DNA from: Draconibacterium orientale
GTDB taxonomy: Bacteria; Bacteroidota; Bacteroidia; Bacteroidales; JAIFNL01
NCBI GenBank assembly: GCA_022729915.1
Contig: DZBP01000014.1
Location: 1 to 32,025, forward strand
Direction of reading: 5' to 3'
DNA length: 32,025 nt
The notes beneath the pieces are model-generated. The model ran no database searches, was not told the origin of the DNA, and was given only the letters and a program-made list of their open reading frames with translations. A program made the translations under genes and the position numbers. Of this stretch, positions 6,718-14,893 are shown in pieces (position 1 is the first letter of the stretch; every line of letters starts with the position of its first letter).

Positions 6718-8139
6718 TTATTTTTTAATAAATTTAAACATATTTTTACTTGTCTTACTTTCAATATTTAAAAAATAAATACCTGAATTTAAATTAGATA
6801 CATCTATTTGATTTGTAGTTAATGCTTTTTTTTCTATAATTTTACCTGATACATCAGTCAATGTAAAATTTAAAGCATCAGTTGTATTTGCGTGAATGTT
6901 AATATAATCAACTGCAGGATTAGGTGAAATAGTCATAGCAATATTCTCAATTTTATCAATTCTTGTAGTAACTTCACCTTCCTCATTTGCTTTAACTAAA
7001 TATACATCAGAATCTCCATTGTCATCTTCTTGTGAACCGGCACAAATAAAGCCATTATCAGATGTAAAAGAAAAATTATTGAAGTGTTCATCATAAGCAT
7101 CTCCATAAATAACTTCGCCCAAAATATCGCCAGTTGCAGGGTCTATCAAAACTAAATAAGCATCAGTATCACCAGCGTCAAAATTAGTAACATAGCCACC
7201 TATGAAAACATCATCATTTTTATCTACATAAACACTATAGGCGTTATCATCATCACCATCATAATCAAATGTATATGAGTATAATTCTGTACTTCCATTA
7301 CTCGAAATGCGAGTTAAAGCCATATCTAAATCACCATTAGTAACATCCTCTTCGGCACCAACAATCAAATAATCACCATTTTCTAAAATAATTAAATCAT
7401 TAAATAATTCATCAGCAGTGGTATTTGAATAAACTATCCATTGTTGGTCTGCATTTTCATTAACTTTTATTAGCATTCCATCAATATCTCCATTCGCTTC
7501 GTCATACGAATTTCCAACCATAATAAATCCCCCATCGGTAGTTTCAATAATAACATTAAGTTCATCATTTCCATTCAATCCATAGAAAAATTCATCAACA
7601 AAAGTGCCATCATCGTCAATAAAAGCTAACCAACCATCTGTAAATCCTTCAGTTCCTTCGGTTGACGAGCCAACAGCAGCTAACCCGCCACCCTCTAATT
7701 CAGTAATGTAGTAAAAAATATCGTCATCGCCAACGACACCATAAGTCTTATTAAAAATTTCAGTTCCAGCAGAGTTAATTTTTAATAAAAAAGCCTCTGT
7801 ATCGCCATTGGTTTCATCGGTAGTACTACCACAAATGATAAAATTACCATCAGAAGTTTCAGTTATCTTTTCAGCAAAATCATCTTCAACACCAACACCA
7901 ACATAAATTTCACTCCAAGTTTCATTTCCATTGGCATCAAATTTTGCAACAAAAACATCATAATCTCCATTTGTATCATCAAAAACATTTCCACAAACTA
8001 AATAACCTCCTCCATCTAATTCTAAGACATCAGTAGCATCATCGCCGGTTGAAAAATCATAAGTATTTTCAAATGTAATTTGTGCATAAATGCTTACATT
8101 TAAAAGCAATGCAATAAGCAAAAAGTAAATTTTTTTCAT
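6718..8139 (-). CDS. Secreted repeat (propeller-like) protein with T9SS C-terminal sorting domain
   Basis: The ATG at 8139 gives 473 residues starting with a clean signal peptide (MKKIYFLLIALLLNVSIYAQ). An upstream extension of 15 residues lacks any signal logic, so I prefer this start. The body holds about seven units of 50-55 residues with the pattern DGGGY(L/I)VCG ... D-x-NGD-x-D-x-(F/Y)-(L/V)-x-K ... G-x-E. This suggests a seven-bladed beta-propeller, and the acidic D-x-NGD-x-D turns could bind calcium. The last 75 residues (SPNPAVDYINI, LTDVSGKII, LNSGIYFLNI and a basic end) form a type A T9SS sorting domain. The protein is therefore exported, moved across the outer membrane by T9SS, and probably anchored or released at the surface. 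The ligand is unknown. Confidence 0.88.
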   Translation of the reverse strand: MKKIYFLLIALLLNVSIYAQITFENTYDFSTGDDATDVLELDGGGYLVCGNVFDDTNGDYDVFVAKFDANGNETWSEIYVGVGVEDDFAEKITETSDGNFIICGSTTDETNGDTEAFLLKINSAGTEIFNKTYGVVGDDDIFYYITELEGGGLAAVGSSTEGTEGFTDGWLAFIDDDGTFVDEFFYGLNGNDELNVIIETTDGGFIMVGNSYDEANGDIDGMLIKVNENADQQWIVYSNTTADELFNDLIILENGDYLIVGAEEDVTNGDLDMALTRISSNGSTELYSYTFDYDGDDDNAYSVYVDKNDDVFIGGYVTNFDAGDTDAYLVLIDPATGDILGEVIYGDAYDEHFNNFSFTSDNGFICAGSQEDDNGDSDVYLVKANEEGEVTTRIDKIENIAMTISPNPAVDYINIHANTTDALNFTLTDVSGKIIEKKALTTNQIDVSNLNSGIYFLNIESKTSKNMFKFIKK

Positions 8140-8221
8140 AATTTTTAATATTTTTTGATTGGGTTTCTGTTCTAAAATTCTCAAAAGAACGAATTATTTA
8201 TATATTGAAATGCAGAAAATT

Positions 8222-8238
8222 AAATACAATTTGTATTT
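8222..8238. promoter_or_regulatory. Short palindrome AAATACAA-T-TTGTATTT upstream of the T9SS gene
   Basis: Perfect eight-base arms around one base, in the 161-bp spacer between the XRE gene's end and the T9SS protein's start. It could be an operator or a weak terminator for the XRE gene. No -7 box is clear nearby. AT-rich palindromes of this size can arise by chance. Confidence 0.3.
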
Positions 8239-8300
8239 ACACTTCATGTGTTATTTCTTATTTTTGTATTTTTTTTGGGGTTTAACTAAAAAATTATTTA

Positions 8301-8588
8301 TTATTGCAAGAGATTGCTGATTTTTTCATTAATTTGCCTAATTTCATCGTAGATTTTCTCCATAATATCCTGTTGTTTTAAAGAATTAATTTCAATTTCT
8401 TCAAGCAAGTTTGACGGCTGTACACTCAAAATAGCACAAATTTCCACAAAACGCTCAAGCGTAATTTTTGCTTGTCCGCGTTCAATTCGACCATAATTAA
8501 CGGTATCTATATCAAGCTTTTCAGCTATGTAGTCTTGTGTGAATCCTTTCGATTGCCTTATTGCTCTTATTTTTTCGTGTACTGTCAT
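8301..8588 (-). CDS. XRE-family helix-turn-helix transcriptional regulator
   Basis: The ATG at 8588 gives 95 residues and places the HTH at the usual distance from the N-terminus; a longer frame to 8660 adds 24 unlikely residues. Residues 1-65 read MTVHEKIRAIRQ, GFTQDYIAEKL, YGRIERGQAKITLE and CAILSVQPSNLL, a textbook XRE/Cro-like domain with the recognition helix around VNYGRIERG. The last 30 residues are charged and predicted helical (QDIMEKIYDEIRQINEKI), probably a short coiled coil for dimerisation. It is transcribed divergently from the CARF-type sigma-54 activator, which suggests, but does not prove, a regulatory link. The target is unknown. Confidence 0.88.
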   Translation of the reverse strand: MTVHEKIRAIRQSKGFTQDYIAEKLDIDTVNYGRIERGQAKITLERFVEICAILSVQPSNLLEEIEINSLKQQDIMEKIYDEIRQINEKISNLLQ

Positions 8589-8913
8589 ATTTGTTAAAAA
8601 TAATCTTGTGCCGCTTAAAGCGTGTGATTTAATATGATTTGGTTCCATTTGGTTTTGCAAAAATATTAGTTATTCGTTTGCTATAAAAAGCGATTTGTAA
8701 TAGAAATTATGCTAAAATCGTTTATAAAATCTTTACAAATATTCACTTTCCAATAGAATAATTCAAAACCGTGCCATAAATCATACAATATTCATTATCA
8801 ATAATATAAAAATAGAACTAATAATATGAATACAATAATTTTGTCATATAAGGTATTTTAAATATCATATATTTCGCATTTTAATTTATATTTGTGCGTT
8901 TAAAATTAAAAAA
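8589..8913. other. Divergent intergenic region between XRE regulator and sigma-54 activator
   Basis: No gene is seen in these 325 bases. On the minus strand, TGGCACGG (complement of 8769-8776) matches a sigma-54 -24 element pointing at the XRE gene, but the expected -12 GC is AA. On the plus strand a -7 box lies at 8887-8894. The rest is AT-rich without clear structure. Confidence 0.5.
8887..8894 (+). promoter_or_regulatory. Putative -7 box TATATTTG for the sigma-54 activator gene
   Basis: A perfect TAnnTTTG match 19 bases before the ATG at 8914, implying a leader of about 13 bases. There is no clear -33 TTTG. It suggests that the activator itself is made from a housekeeping promoter. Confidence 0.5.
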
Positions 8914-10716
8914 ATGAAAAAAATAGAAACAATTTACATCTCATGGCATTTTACAACACACGGAATTGCTTATTTAAAGCACATATTATCAGCATTTTAT
9001 GTAAATATTATTTCAAGTGAAAATCTAAATGCACACGACATATCGCAAGAAGAAATGAGTTTGGTTTTCGAAAATCCACGAAAAGGTTTTGTTTTTGACA
9101 AAATTTACTATCTCACTGCAAATCAAAATACTTTCGACAAACTTTCTTCACGCAGATTCGCTTATAAAAATGAGATTTTAAACGACAAGGAAATTCAAAA
9201 AAGTCAAACTTTTGAAATTTGGCAAAAAATTATGGAATCAAATTTTGAGAATTTAGACGAAGAAATAAACTTTGTACGCAAAAATTATCAGGCAAAATTT
9301 GAACTTTGGAAAAACCAAATTTGGAGAAATGTTCATCATTATACTATTGAAGACCAATTAATTTGGTGGAAAAAATACAGCAATACGCATGCAAATTATA
9401 AAAATTCAGATTTTTTTGAAGAACTAAAAACGAAAGTTGTCGATTTGCGCAATCAAATAGAAATAGCTGAAAAATTAAAGCCCATAATCGACAAATTAAA
9501 AACAAAACACCCTAATGCACAGTTTATTATAAATGCAAGTTTGGGAAGTAACGAAACACAAGTAGTCTGGCAAGTTTTCAGTGAATTAAATATTTTACCT
9601 ACCCACTCGCAGCTCATTCGCAGCTACGACAATAAAATTTCTTCGCCCAACGAGCGTTTCAAACTATTTGATATTGAACAAATTCCATCAAAAATAATTT
9701 CACAAATTCAAAATTCTCTAAAATTATACAGCAAACCACCCGAAACAGCCGAACGCAAACTTGCCGAATTAAAAATGCAGCATTATTCAAAATCTGGTTT
9801 TGCCATATTAATTTTAGGTGAGCGAGGAATCGGAAAAAGCCAATTAGCTGAAAAAGTAAGAAATTCAAAAAAAAATATTACCGCTAATTGCGCATCATTT
9901 GCCGATGATACAATGGCAGAAAGTGAACTTTTCGGGTATAAAAAAGGAGCTTTTACAGGCGCAAACAGCAACAAAGACGGGCTTTTTAAAGAAGCCGAAA
10001 ATGGTATTTTATTTCTCGACGAAATTCATCATTTGAGCCTACGTGTGCAAGCAAAATTGATGAAAGCCACTGGTACTGACGAAAATAATTTCATGTCAAT
10101 CAGAAGATTAGGCGATAATCAAGAAATAAAACTAAAAACGACACTCATTTTTGCTTCCAACAAAAAGATTAGCGAACTCCGTAAATTACTTTTGCCCGAT
10201 TTTTATGATAGAATTTCGCAGCAAGTTATTGAAATTCCGCCACTTAGACAAACTCCCAATGAGCTAGAAAATGAATTTATCGCCACTTGGCAACACATGA
10301 AATTTGAACAATTTTACCCATATAAAACTTACATTTCAACTGATAAAAATTTAATAGAATGGATTAAAACGCTGGAACTACTTGGAAATTATAGAGATTT
10401 ACAAAAAATTTCTATTTTTTATAAAAATTTTCTTGATTTCAGCCGTGAAACAAAAAAATTACTTTCTGAAAAAACACCTTTTGACTTTGCAAAATCGGAG
10501 TATGAAAAATACATAGCTCAAAATTCTGATGAAAGCCAATTTGAATCCATTTTTTCAGATAAACAAACAGCAGAACAAATTGAAGATGAATTAAAAAAAC
10601 AACTTGCTTCTTGGGCTATTAAACGCTTCAAAGGCGCACCTAATGCCGCAAAACATTTTCAAAAATTGGGTGGGAAAACTACATCAGAAACTCTCTATCG
10701 TTGGGAAAAAAAATAA
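8914..10716 (+). CDS. Sigma-54-dependent activator with CARF/RtcR-like N-terminal sensor domain
   Basis: A protein of 600 residues. Residues 295-450 are a sigma-54 AAA+ domain: Walker A GERGIGKS 302-309, the sigma-54-contacting GAFTGA loop 345-350, Walker B GILFLDEIHHL 364-374 and an arginine finger at YDR (R433). The end (GAPNAAKHF..TSETLYRWEKK) looks like a Fis-type DNA-binding helix-turn-helix. The N-terminal 280 residues are not a receiver, GAF or PAS domain. The segment AQFIINASLGSNETQVVW (202-219), followed by LIRSYDN, matches the strand-glycine loop-helix of CARF domains as in RtcR (N-x-S-x-GT-x2-M-x2-VW). A Trp-rich helical insert separates this from an N-terminal strand and helix (IYISWHFTTHGIAYLKHIL). 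CARF domains bind cyclic oligonucleotides or RNA ends. No CRISPR or rtcBA genes are near, so signal and target are unknown. Confidence 0.85.
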   Translation: MKKIETIYISWHFTTHGIAYLKHILSAFYVNIISSENLNAHDISQEEMSLVFENPRKGFVFDKIYYLTANQNTFDKLSSRRFAYKNEILNDKEIQKSQTFEIWQKIMESNFENLDEEINFVRKNYQAKFELWKNQIWRNVHHYTIEDQLIWWKKYSNTHANYKNSDFFEELKTKVVDLRNQIEIAEKLKPIIDKLKTKHPNAQFIINASLGSNETQVVWQVFSELNILPTHSQLIRSYDNKISSPNERFKLFDIEQIPSKIISQIQNSLKLYSKPPETAERKLAELKMQHYSKSGFAILILGERGIGKSQLAEKVRNSKKNITANCASFADDTMAESELFGYKKGAFTGANSNKDGLFKEAENGILFLDEIHHLSLRVQAKLMKATGTDENNFMSIRRLGDNQEIKLKTTLIFASNKKISELRKLLLPDFYDRISQQVIEIPPLRQTPNELENEFIATWQHMKFEQFYPYKTYISTDKNLIEWIKTLELLGNYRDLQKISIFYKNFLDFSRETKKLLSEKTPFDFAKSEYEKYIAQNSDESQFESIFSDKQTAEQIEDELKKQLASWAIKRFKGAPNAAKHFQKLGGKTTSETLYRWEKK

Positions 10717-10745
10717 AAAAGTTACATAAACTACTTAATTTGAAC

Positions 10746-10781
10746 AAAAAGCACTGATTTAAAAGCTAAAAATTGCTTTTT
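10746..10781 (+). terminator. Weak intrinsic terminator after the sigma-54 activator gene
   Basis: An eight-base inverted repeat, AAAAAGCA / TGCTTTTT, with a 20-base loop, ending in a T run 30 bases after the stop codon. The stem holds only two G-C pairs, so efficiency is uncertain. Confidence 0.45.
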
Positions 10782-10898
10782 ATCAATTAAAAACAAAATT
10801 GTTTTCTAAAACTAGTAAAATTAACATTTCAATAAGTAGCATATAATTAAATAATTAACTTAGATATTTTCATTCATTAATTTTTTTTTTCAAAATTA

Positions 10899-10930
10899 TT
10901 TGGAAAATAAATAAAAACAAAATAAATTTG
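10899..10930 (+). promoter_or_regulatory. Bacteroidota -33/-7 promoter for the tetR-efflux operon
   Basis: TTTG at 10899-10902 and TAAATTTG at 10923-10930 are separated by 20 bases, the best -33/-7 pair in the window. Transcription would begin near 10937, giving a leader of about 90 bases that is made up almost wholly of the 13-bp repeats. Confidence 0.65.
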
Positions 10931-10941
10931 ACCAAATAGTT

Positions 10942-11019
10942 AAACTAAGTAATCAAACTAAGTAATCAAACTAAGTAATCAAACTAAATAATCAAACAAA
11001 AAGGTTAAACTACAAAATC
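10942..11019 (+). repeat. 13-bp tandem repeats in the leader of the tetR gene
   Basis: Three perfect copies of AAACTAAGTAATC (10942-10954, 10955-10967, 10968-10980) and one single-base variant (AAACTAAATAATC, 10981-10993) are followed by two degenerate copies at 10994-11006 and 11007-11019. A further degenerate unit may precede them at 10929-10941. The array ends eight bases before the tetR ATG. It makes up the 10717-11027 gene-free stretch together with the promoter and a weak terminator. It could be a multi-site operator, or slipped-strand expansion could tune expression. Confidence 0.85.
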
Positions 11020-11027
11020 AAATATAA

Positions 11028-11633
11028 ATGTCAGATATTAAACAAGATACCGAAAAAAATATCCTTGCAGCAGCTAGCCGCGTTTTCATACGTAAAGGCA
11101 TGGGAGGTACACGTATGCAAGAAATTGCCGACGAAGCTCAAATAAATAAATCCCTGTTGCACTATTATTATAGAAGTAAGCAGCTGTTATTCGAAGCTGT
11201 TTTTAAAAATACTGTGGCAGAATTTATTCTTATAATAAAAGAAATCTTTAATTCTGAGGAGGATTTAAGAATTAAAATACCCAAAATAGTACAAGTATAT
11301 ACTGACTATTTAAAGAAAAACCCATACATTATATCATTCATTTTGAGAGAATTACAGGCAGAACCCAAAATAATACTCAAAATAATTGAAATGGTAAATA
11401 TTAAATCACTCTACTTTTTTGAGCAAATAAAAGAAAATATTTCTTCTGGCAAAATAAAACCAATAAAACCTGAAGATTTATTTGTAAATATTCTAAGTCT
11501 AACAATTTTTCCAATAGTTGCAAAGCCTATTGTCAAAGCAGCATTAATGCAAAATGACAGCGAAAAATACAATGACTTTTTAGAAGAGCGAAAAAAAACT
11601 ATTTGCGAATTTATATTTTCATCAATCTACTAA
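11028..11633 (+). CDS. TetR/AcrR-family transcriptional regulator
   Basis: A protein of 201 residues. The N-terminal TetR_N domain covers about 8-60: ILAAASRVFIRKGMGGTRM, then EIADEAQINKSLLHYYYRSK, where the recognition helix and the YYYRSK turn are typical of the family. The remaining 140 residues are helical and poorly conserved, as expected for the ligand pocket. Its gene heads a seven-gene operon, 54 bases before the TolC-family gene, so it most likely represses its own efflux system and responds to a compound that the pump exports. The leader with 13-bp direct repeats is unusual because TetR operators are normally palindromes. Confidence 0.9.
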   Translation: MSDIKQDTEKNILAAASRVFIRKGMGGTRMQEIADEAQINKSLLHYYYRSKQLLFEAVFKNTVAEFILIIKEIFNSEEDLRIKIPKIVQVYTDYLKKNPYIISFILRELQAEPKIILKIIEMVNIKSLYFFEQIKENISSGKIKPIKPEDLFVNILSLTIFPIVAKPIVKAALMQNDSEKYNDFLEERKKTICEFIFSSIY

Positions 11634-11687
11634 AAAAAAATAATTTTAAAATTCAAAGTATATTAACTTATAATATTTTAATAAAAA

Positions 11688-12974
11688 ATGAAAAAAATAT
11701 ACATTGTCCTCTTTATAAATATAATAATCTCATTTACAGCACTTTCTCAAGAAAAATTCAGCTTAACGGATTGTTATAAAATTGCAACAGAAAACTATCC
11801 ACTCAACAAAAGTAAAGAGCTAAATATTAAACTCAACGAACAGAAAATTGAAAACTTAAAAACAGTTTTCCTCCCAAGTGTAAGTATCGATGCTAGAGCA
11901 AGTTATCAGTCTGATGTAATGAAAATTGGAGTAGAATTTCCTATGCTTCCACCAAGTGGACAGCCCGTTTTCCCTACTCCACCTTATCACAATGTTTATA
12001 CAGAGCTCAATATTCAACAAACAATCTGGGACGGTGGCTATTCAAAACAACAAAAAATTATTGAAGAAGCTGATTTTCAAGTAGAAATTAAAAACATAGA
12101 AATAGAAGTAAATAAACTCAAAGAACAAATTCTTGAAAGTTATTTTCTAATATTAAATATGGAACAACAAAATGAAGTTATTTCACTTTCAATCAATTCA
12201 TTAAAAGAACAACTAAAAGGTTTGGAATCAGCCTATAAAAATGGTACTTCCACTGAGGTAAATGTACTTCAACTCCAAGCTGAAATAGTAAAATTAGAGC
12301 AAAAACTAATTGAAATTGAATCAGGGAAAAAAATAGCTTATACTATTTTATATCAATTAATGGGTATCGAGAAAGAACAAGAGAAAGAAATTGCGCAAAC
12401 AAGCATTAATTACGTCCCTAACGATAGCTTTACGCGCTATGAAAATGAATTATTTTCACTTCAAAAAACAAAAATTGAAGCTTATAGCGACTTGCTTAGC
12501 ATAAATCAAAAACCCAAAGTTGGTGCTTTTGCCAAATTAGGTTATGGAAATCCGGGTCTTAATTATTTTAGTGGTGGCTGGGATACTTATTACATAGCAG
12601 GTGTAAATTTTACGTGGAAATTTTTTGATTGGAACGAGACAAATCGTAAAAAACAAATTTTCTTGATTCAAAAAGATTTAATTGATAATAAAGAGGAAAC
12701 TTTTAACAAAAACATTAATACGAACATTAAAAAACAATCGGGAGAGCTTGAAAAAATTGAAAAATTAATTGAAAAAGATGATGAACTTATAAATATGAAC
12801 AAAAAAATTGTAGAAAACTACAATTCACAACTCCAAAATGGAACAATTACTTCAAGTGAATACCTCAATCAGTGGAATAAAGCATTGATTGCAGAAATAA
12901 CAAAAAAGATTCACGAACTTGAACTTGAAAAAGTTAAAGCCATTTTGGAATTAACAATGAACAATTTTAATTAA
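11688..12974 (+). CDS. TolC-family outer membrane efflux protein
   Basis: A protein of 428 residues. A signal peptide (MKKIYIVLFINIIISFTALSQ) is followed by FSLTDCYKIATENYPLNKSK, the usual start of the OEP domain. Two long helical repeats with heptad-like leucine/glutamate patterns (about 125-215 and 335-425) fit the periplasmic barrel. Strand-like segments between them (YIAGVNFTWKFFDWNET) fit the outer membrane beta barrel. It forms the outer membrane exit duct of a tripartite pump with the downstream HlyD-like adaptor and the ABC transporter. It is cotranscribed, ending 29 bases before the adaptor start. Confidence 0.9.
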   Translation: MKKIYIVLFINIIISFTALSQEKFSLTDCYKIATENYPLNKSKELNIKLNEQKIENLKTVFLPSVSIDARASYQSDVMKIGVEFPMLPPSGQPVFPTPPYHNVYTELNIQQTIWDGGYSKQQKIIEEADFQVEIKNIEIEVNKLKEQILESYFLILNMEQQNEVISLSINSLKEQLKGLESAYKNGTSTEVNVLQLQAEIVKLEQKLIEIESGKKIAYTILYQLMGIEKEQEKEIAQTSINYVPNDSFTRYENELFSLQKTKIEAYSDLLSINQKPKVGAFAKLGYGNPGLNYFSGGWDTYYIAGVNFTWKFFDWNETNRKKQIFLIQKDLIDNKEETFNKNINTNIKKQSGELEKIEKLIEKDDELINMNKKIVENYNSQLQNGTITSSEYLNQWNKALIAEITKKIHELELEKVKAILELTMNNFN

Positions 12975-13003
12975 AATATTTTGGTAAAATAAAAAGCAAT
13001 AAA

Positions 13004-13906
13004 ATGAAAAAAAATACTGTATTATTTTTGGCAATCCTATTAGTAGGGCTATCATGTAGCTTAGAAGATGAAAAATCTGACGCTTATGGAAATTTTGAAG
13101 CTACCGAAATAATGGCATCGGCTCAAGCCGCAGGGCAATTGATTACTTTTTCGGTTGAAGAAGGTAAGGAATTATCAAAAAACGAATTAGTTGGCTTAAT
13201 CGATACCAATTTATTTTCGATAAAAAAAGAACAAATTTTAGCTAAGAAAAAATCAGTTTCAACACAAACTGATAATATTTTAGCACAAATAGAAACGCTA
13301 GAAGAGCAGAAAAAAACAGTCTTAATCAATAAAGAACGCATTGAAAAACTATTCAAAGACGGAGCAGCAACTCAAAAGCAAATTGATGAGATTGAGGGTC
13401 AATTAAATGTCCTTAATAAGCAAATAAAATCGATAAAAACGCAAAATGCATCAATTTTAAGCGAATTATTTGCACTAAACAAGCAAATTGATGAGCTAGA
13501 TTACTACATCTCAAAATGCAAAATCACGAACTCAATTAAAGGAATAGTTTTGACAAAATTTGCTGAAGAATCAGAGGTTGTAGCTCAAGGAATGCCACTT
13601 TATAGCATAGCAAACTTAGATGAACTCAGTCTTCGCATATATGTTGATGCCATTCAACTTTCTCATATAAAAATAGGAGATAAAGTGGAAGTTTTAATAG
13701 ATAAAACAAAAGACGAAACTCAAAAATTAGAAGGAATAATTCAATGGATTTCATCACAAGCAGAATTCACTCCTAAAATTATTCAAACTAAAAATGAACG
13801 AGTTAGCCTTGTTTATGCAGTAAAAGTAAGCGTTAAAAACAATGGGTATTTAAAAATTGGGATGCCCGCAGAAGTAAATTTTATAAACAGCAAAGAGTCA
13901 AATTAA
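13004..13906 (+). CDS. HlyD/YbhG-like periplasmic adaptor, lipoprotein
   Basis: A protein of 300 residues. A lipoprotein signal ends in the lipobox GLSC with C18 as the lipidated cysteine, so the protein is probably anchored in a membrane facing the periplasm. Residues 28-60 form the first half of a biotinyl-lipoyl-like domain (GNFEATEIMASAQAAGQL, VEEGKELSKNELVGLID). A long coiled coil runs from about 70 to 170 (KKKSVSTQTDNIL to KQIDELDYYI), and the second lipoyl half includes GIVLTKFAEESEVVAQGMPLY. A barrel domain ends with GMPAEVNF. This is the layout of membrane-fusion proteins that join the inner membrane ABC transporter to TolC, and it is closest in plan to YbhG. Confidence 0.9.
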   Translation: MKKNTVLFLAILLVGLSCSLEDEKSDAYGNFEATEIMASAQAAGQLITFSVEEGKELSKNELVGLIDTNLFSIKKEQILAKKKSVSTQTDNILAQIETLEEQKKTVLINKERIEKLFKDGAATQKQIDEIEGQLNVLNKQIKSIKTQNASILSELFALNKQIDELDYYISKCKITNSIKGIVLTKFAEESEVVAQGMPLYSIANLDELSLRIYVDAIQLSHIKIGDKVEVLIDKTKDETQKLEGIIQWISSQAEFTPKIIQTKNERVSLVYAVKVSVKNNGYLKIGMPAEVNFINSKESN

Positions 13907-13961
13907 TTTATATTTTTTTATCTCTAAAATATAAAATTAAATTGCTCAAAAATAAAAATAA

Positions 13962-14891
13962 ATGGTAAAAGTTGAAAATTTAACAAAAACATACGATAAA
14001 GGAAGCATTAAAGCTCTGAAAAACATCAATTTAAGTGTTGAAAAAGGAGAACTTTTTGGCTTAATTGGTCCTGACGGCGCAGGAAAAACTAGTCTTTTTC
14101 GTATTCTTACTTCTTTACTAATTCCAGATTCAGGAACTGCCCAAATTATGAACTATGATTGTGTAAAAGACTACAAAGAAATACGAAAAATAACGGGCTA
14201 TATGCCGGGTAAATTCTCTCTTTATCAAGACCTAAGCGTAGAAGAAAATCTAACGTTTTTTGCGAGTGTTTTTGGAACAAGTGTAGAGGAAAACTATTAT
14301 CTAATCAAGGATATTTACACGCAAATAGAGCCATTTAAAAAGCGATTGGCTGGAAAACTTTCAGGTGGAATGAAGCAAAAATTAGCTCTTTCGTGTGCAT
14401 TGATTCACAAACCTGAAATTCTGATTCTAGACGAACCTACTACCGGCGTAGATGCTGTTTCGAGAAAGGAATTTTGGGATATGCTCAAAAAATTAAAAAA
14501 AGAAGGAATTACTATTTTAGTATCAACGCCTTACATGGACGAAGCAAGTCTTTGCGATAGAATTGCATTAATACAAAATGGAGAAATACTTTCTGTAAAT
14601 GAACCACAAAATATTATAAATCAATTTAATAGAAAACTGTTTGCAATTCGAGCGTCAAATATGTATCAACTCATGCAAGATTTAAAACGTTTTGAGAATT
14701 TAAATACTGTATTTCTTTTTGGACAATTTGTACATTTTACCTCAAATAACAGAGAAATTTTAGAATCTGATATCTATTCTTTTTTAGAACTTAATAATCA
14801 TTCTGATATTTTTATACAAGAAATTGAACCAACAATTGAAGACTGTTTCATGGAATTTGCAAAAGTCGAAAATAGTTTTGAAAAACATTAA
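13962..14891 (+). CDS. ABC transporter ATP-binding protein, YbhF N-terminal-half-like
   Basis: A protein of 309 residues. Walker A is GPDGAGKT at 36-43, the Q-loop region is GYMPGKFSLY near 79-88, the signature LSGGMKQ is at 133-139, and Walker B LILDEP is at 154-159. The H-loop is degenerate: LVSTPYMDEA has P190 where the catalytic histidine normally sits. E. coli YbhF shows the same kind of change (a non-histidine at this place) in its first half, from memory of that protein. Residues 215-309 are an accessory C-terminal domain. It is followed after two bases by a second ATPase, and the pair should form a heterodimer with one normal and one weakened ATP site. It energises export through the two ABC-2 permeases. 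Confidence 0.9.
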   Translation: MVKVENLTKTYDKGSIKALKNINLSVEKGELFGLIGPDGAGKTSLFRILTSLLIPDSGTAQIMNYDCVKDYKEIRKITGYMPGKFSLYQDLSVEENLTFFASVFGTSVEENYYLIKDIYTQIEPFKKRLAGKLSGGMKQKLALSCALIHKPEILILDEPTTGVDAVSRKEFWDMLKKLKKEGITILVSTPYMDEASLCDRIALIQNGEILSVNEPQNIINQFNRKLFAIRASNMYQLMQDLKRFENLNTVFLFGQFVHFTSNNREILESDIYSFLELNNHSDIFIQEIEPTIEDCFMEFAKVENSFEKH

Positions 14892-14893
14892 CT

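Noticed and set aside
10942-11019. CRISPR-like array
   Set aside because: Units are 13 bp and directly abutting with no spacers.
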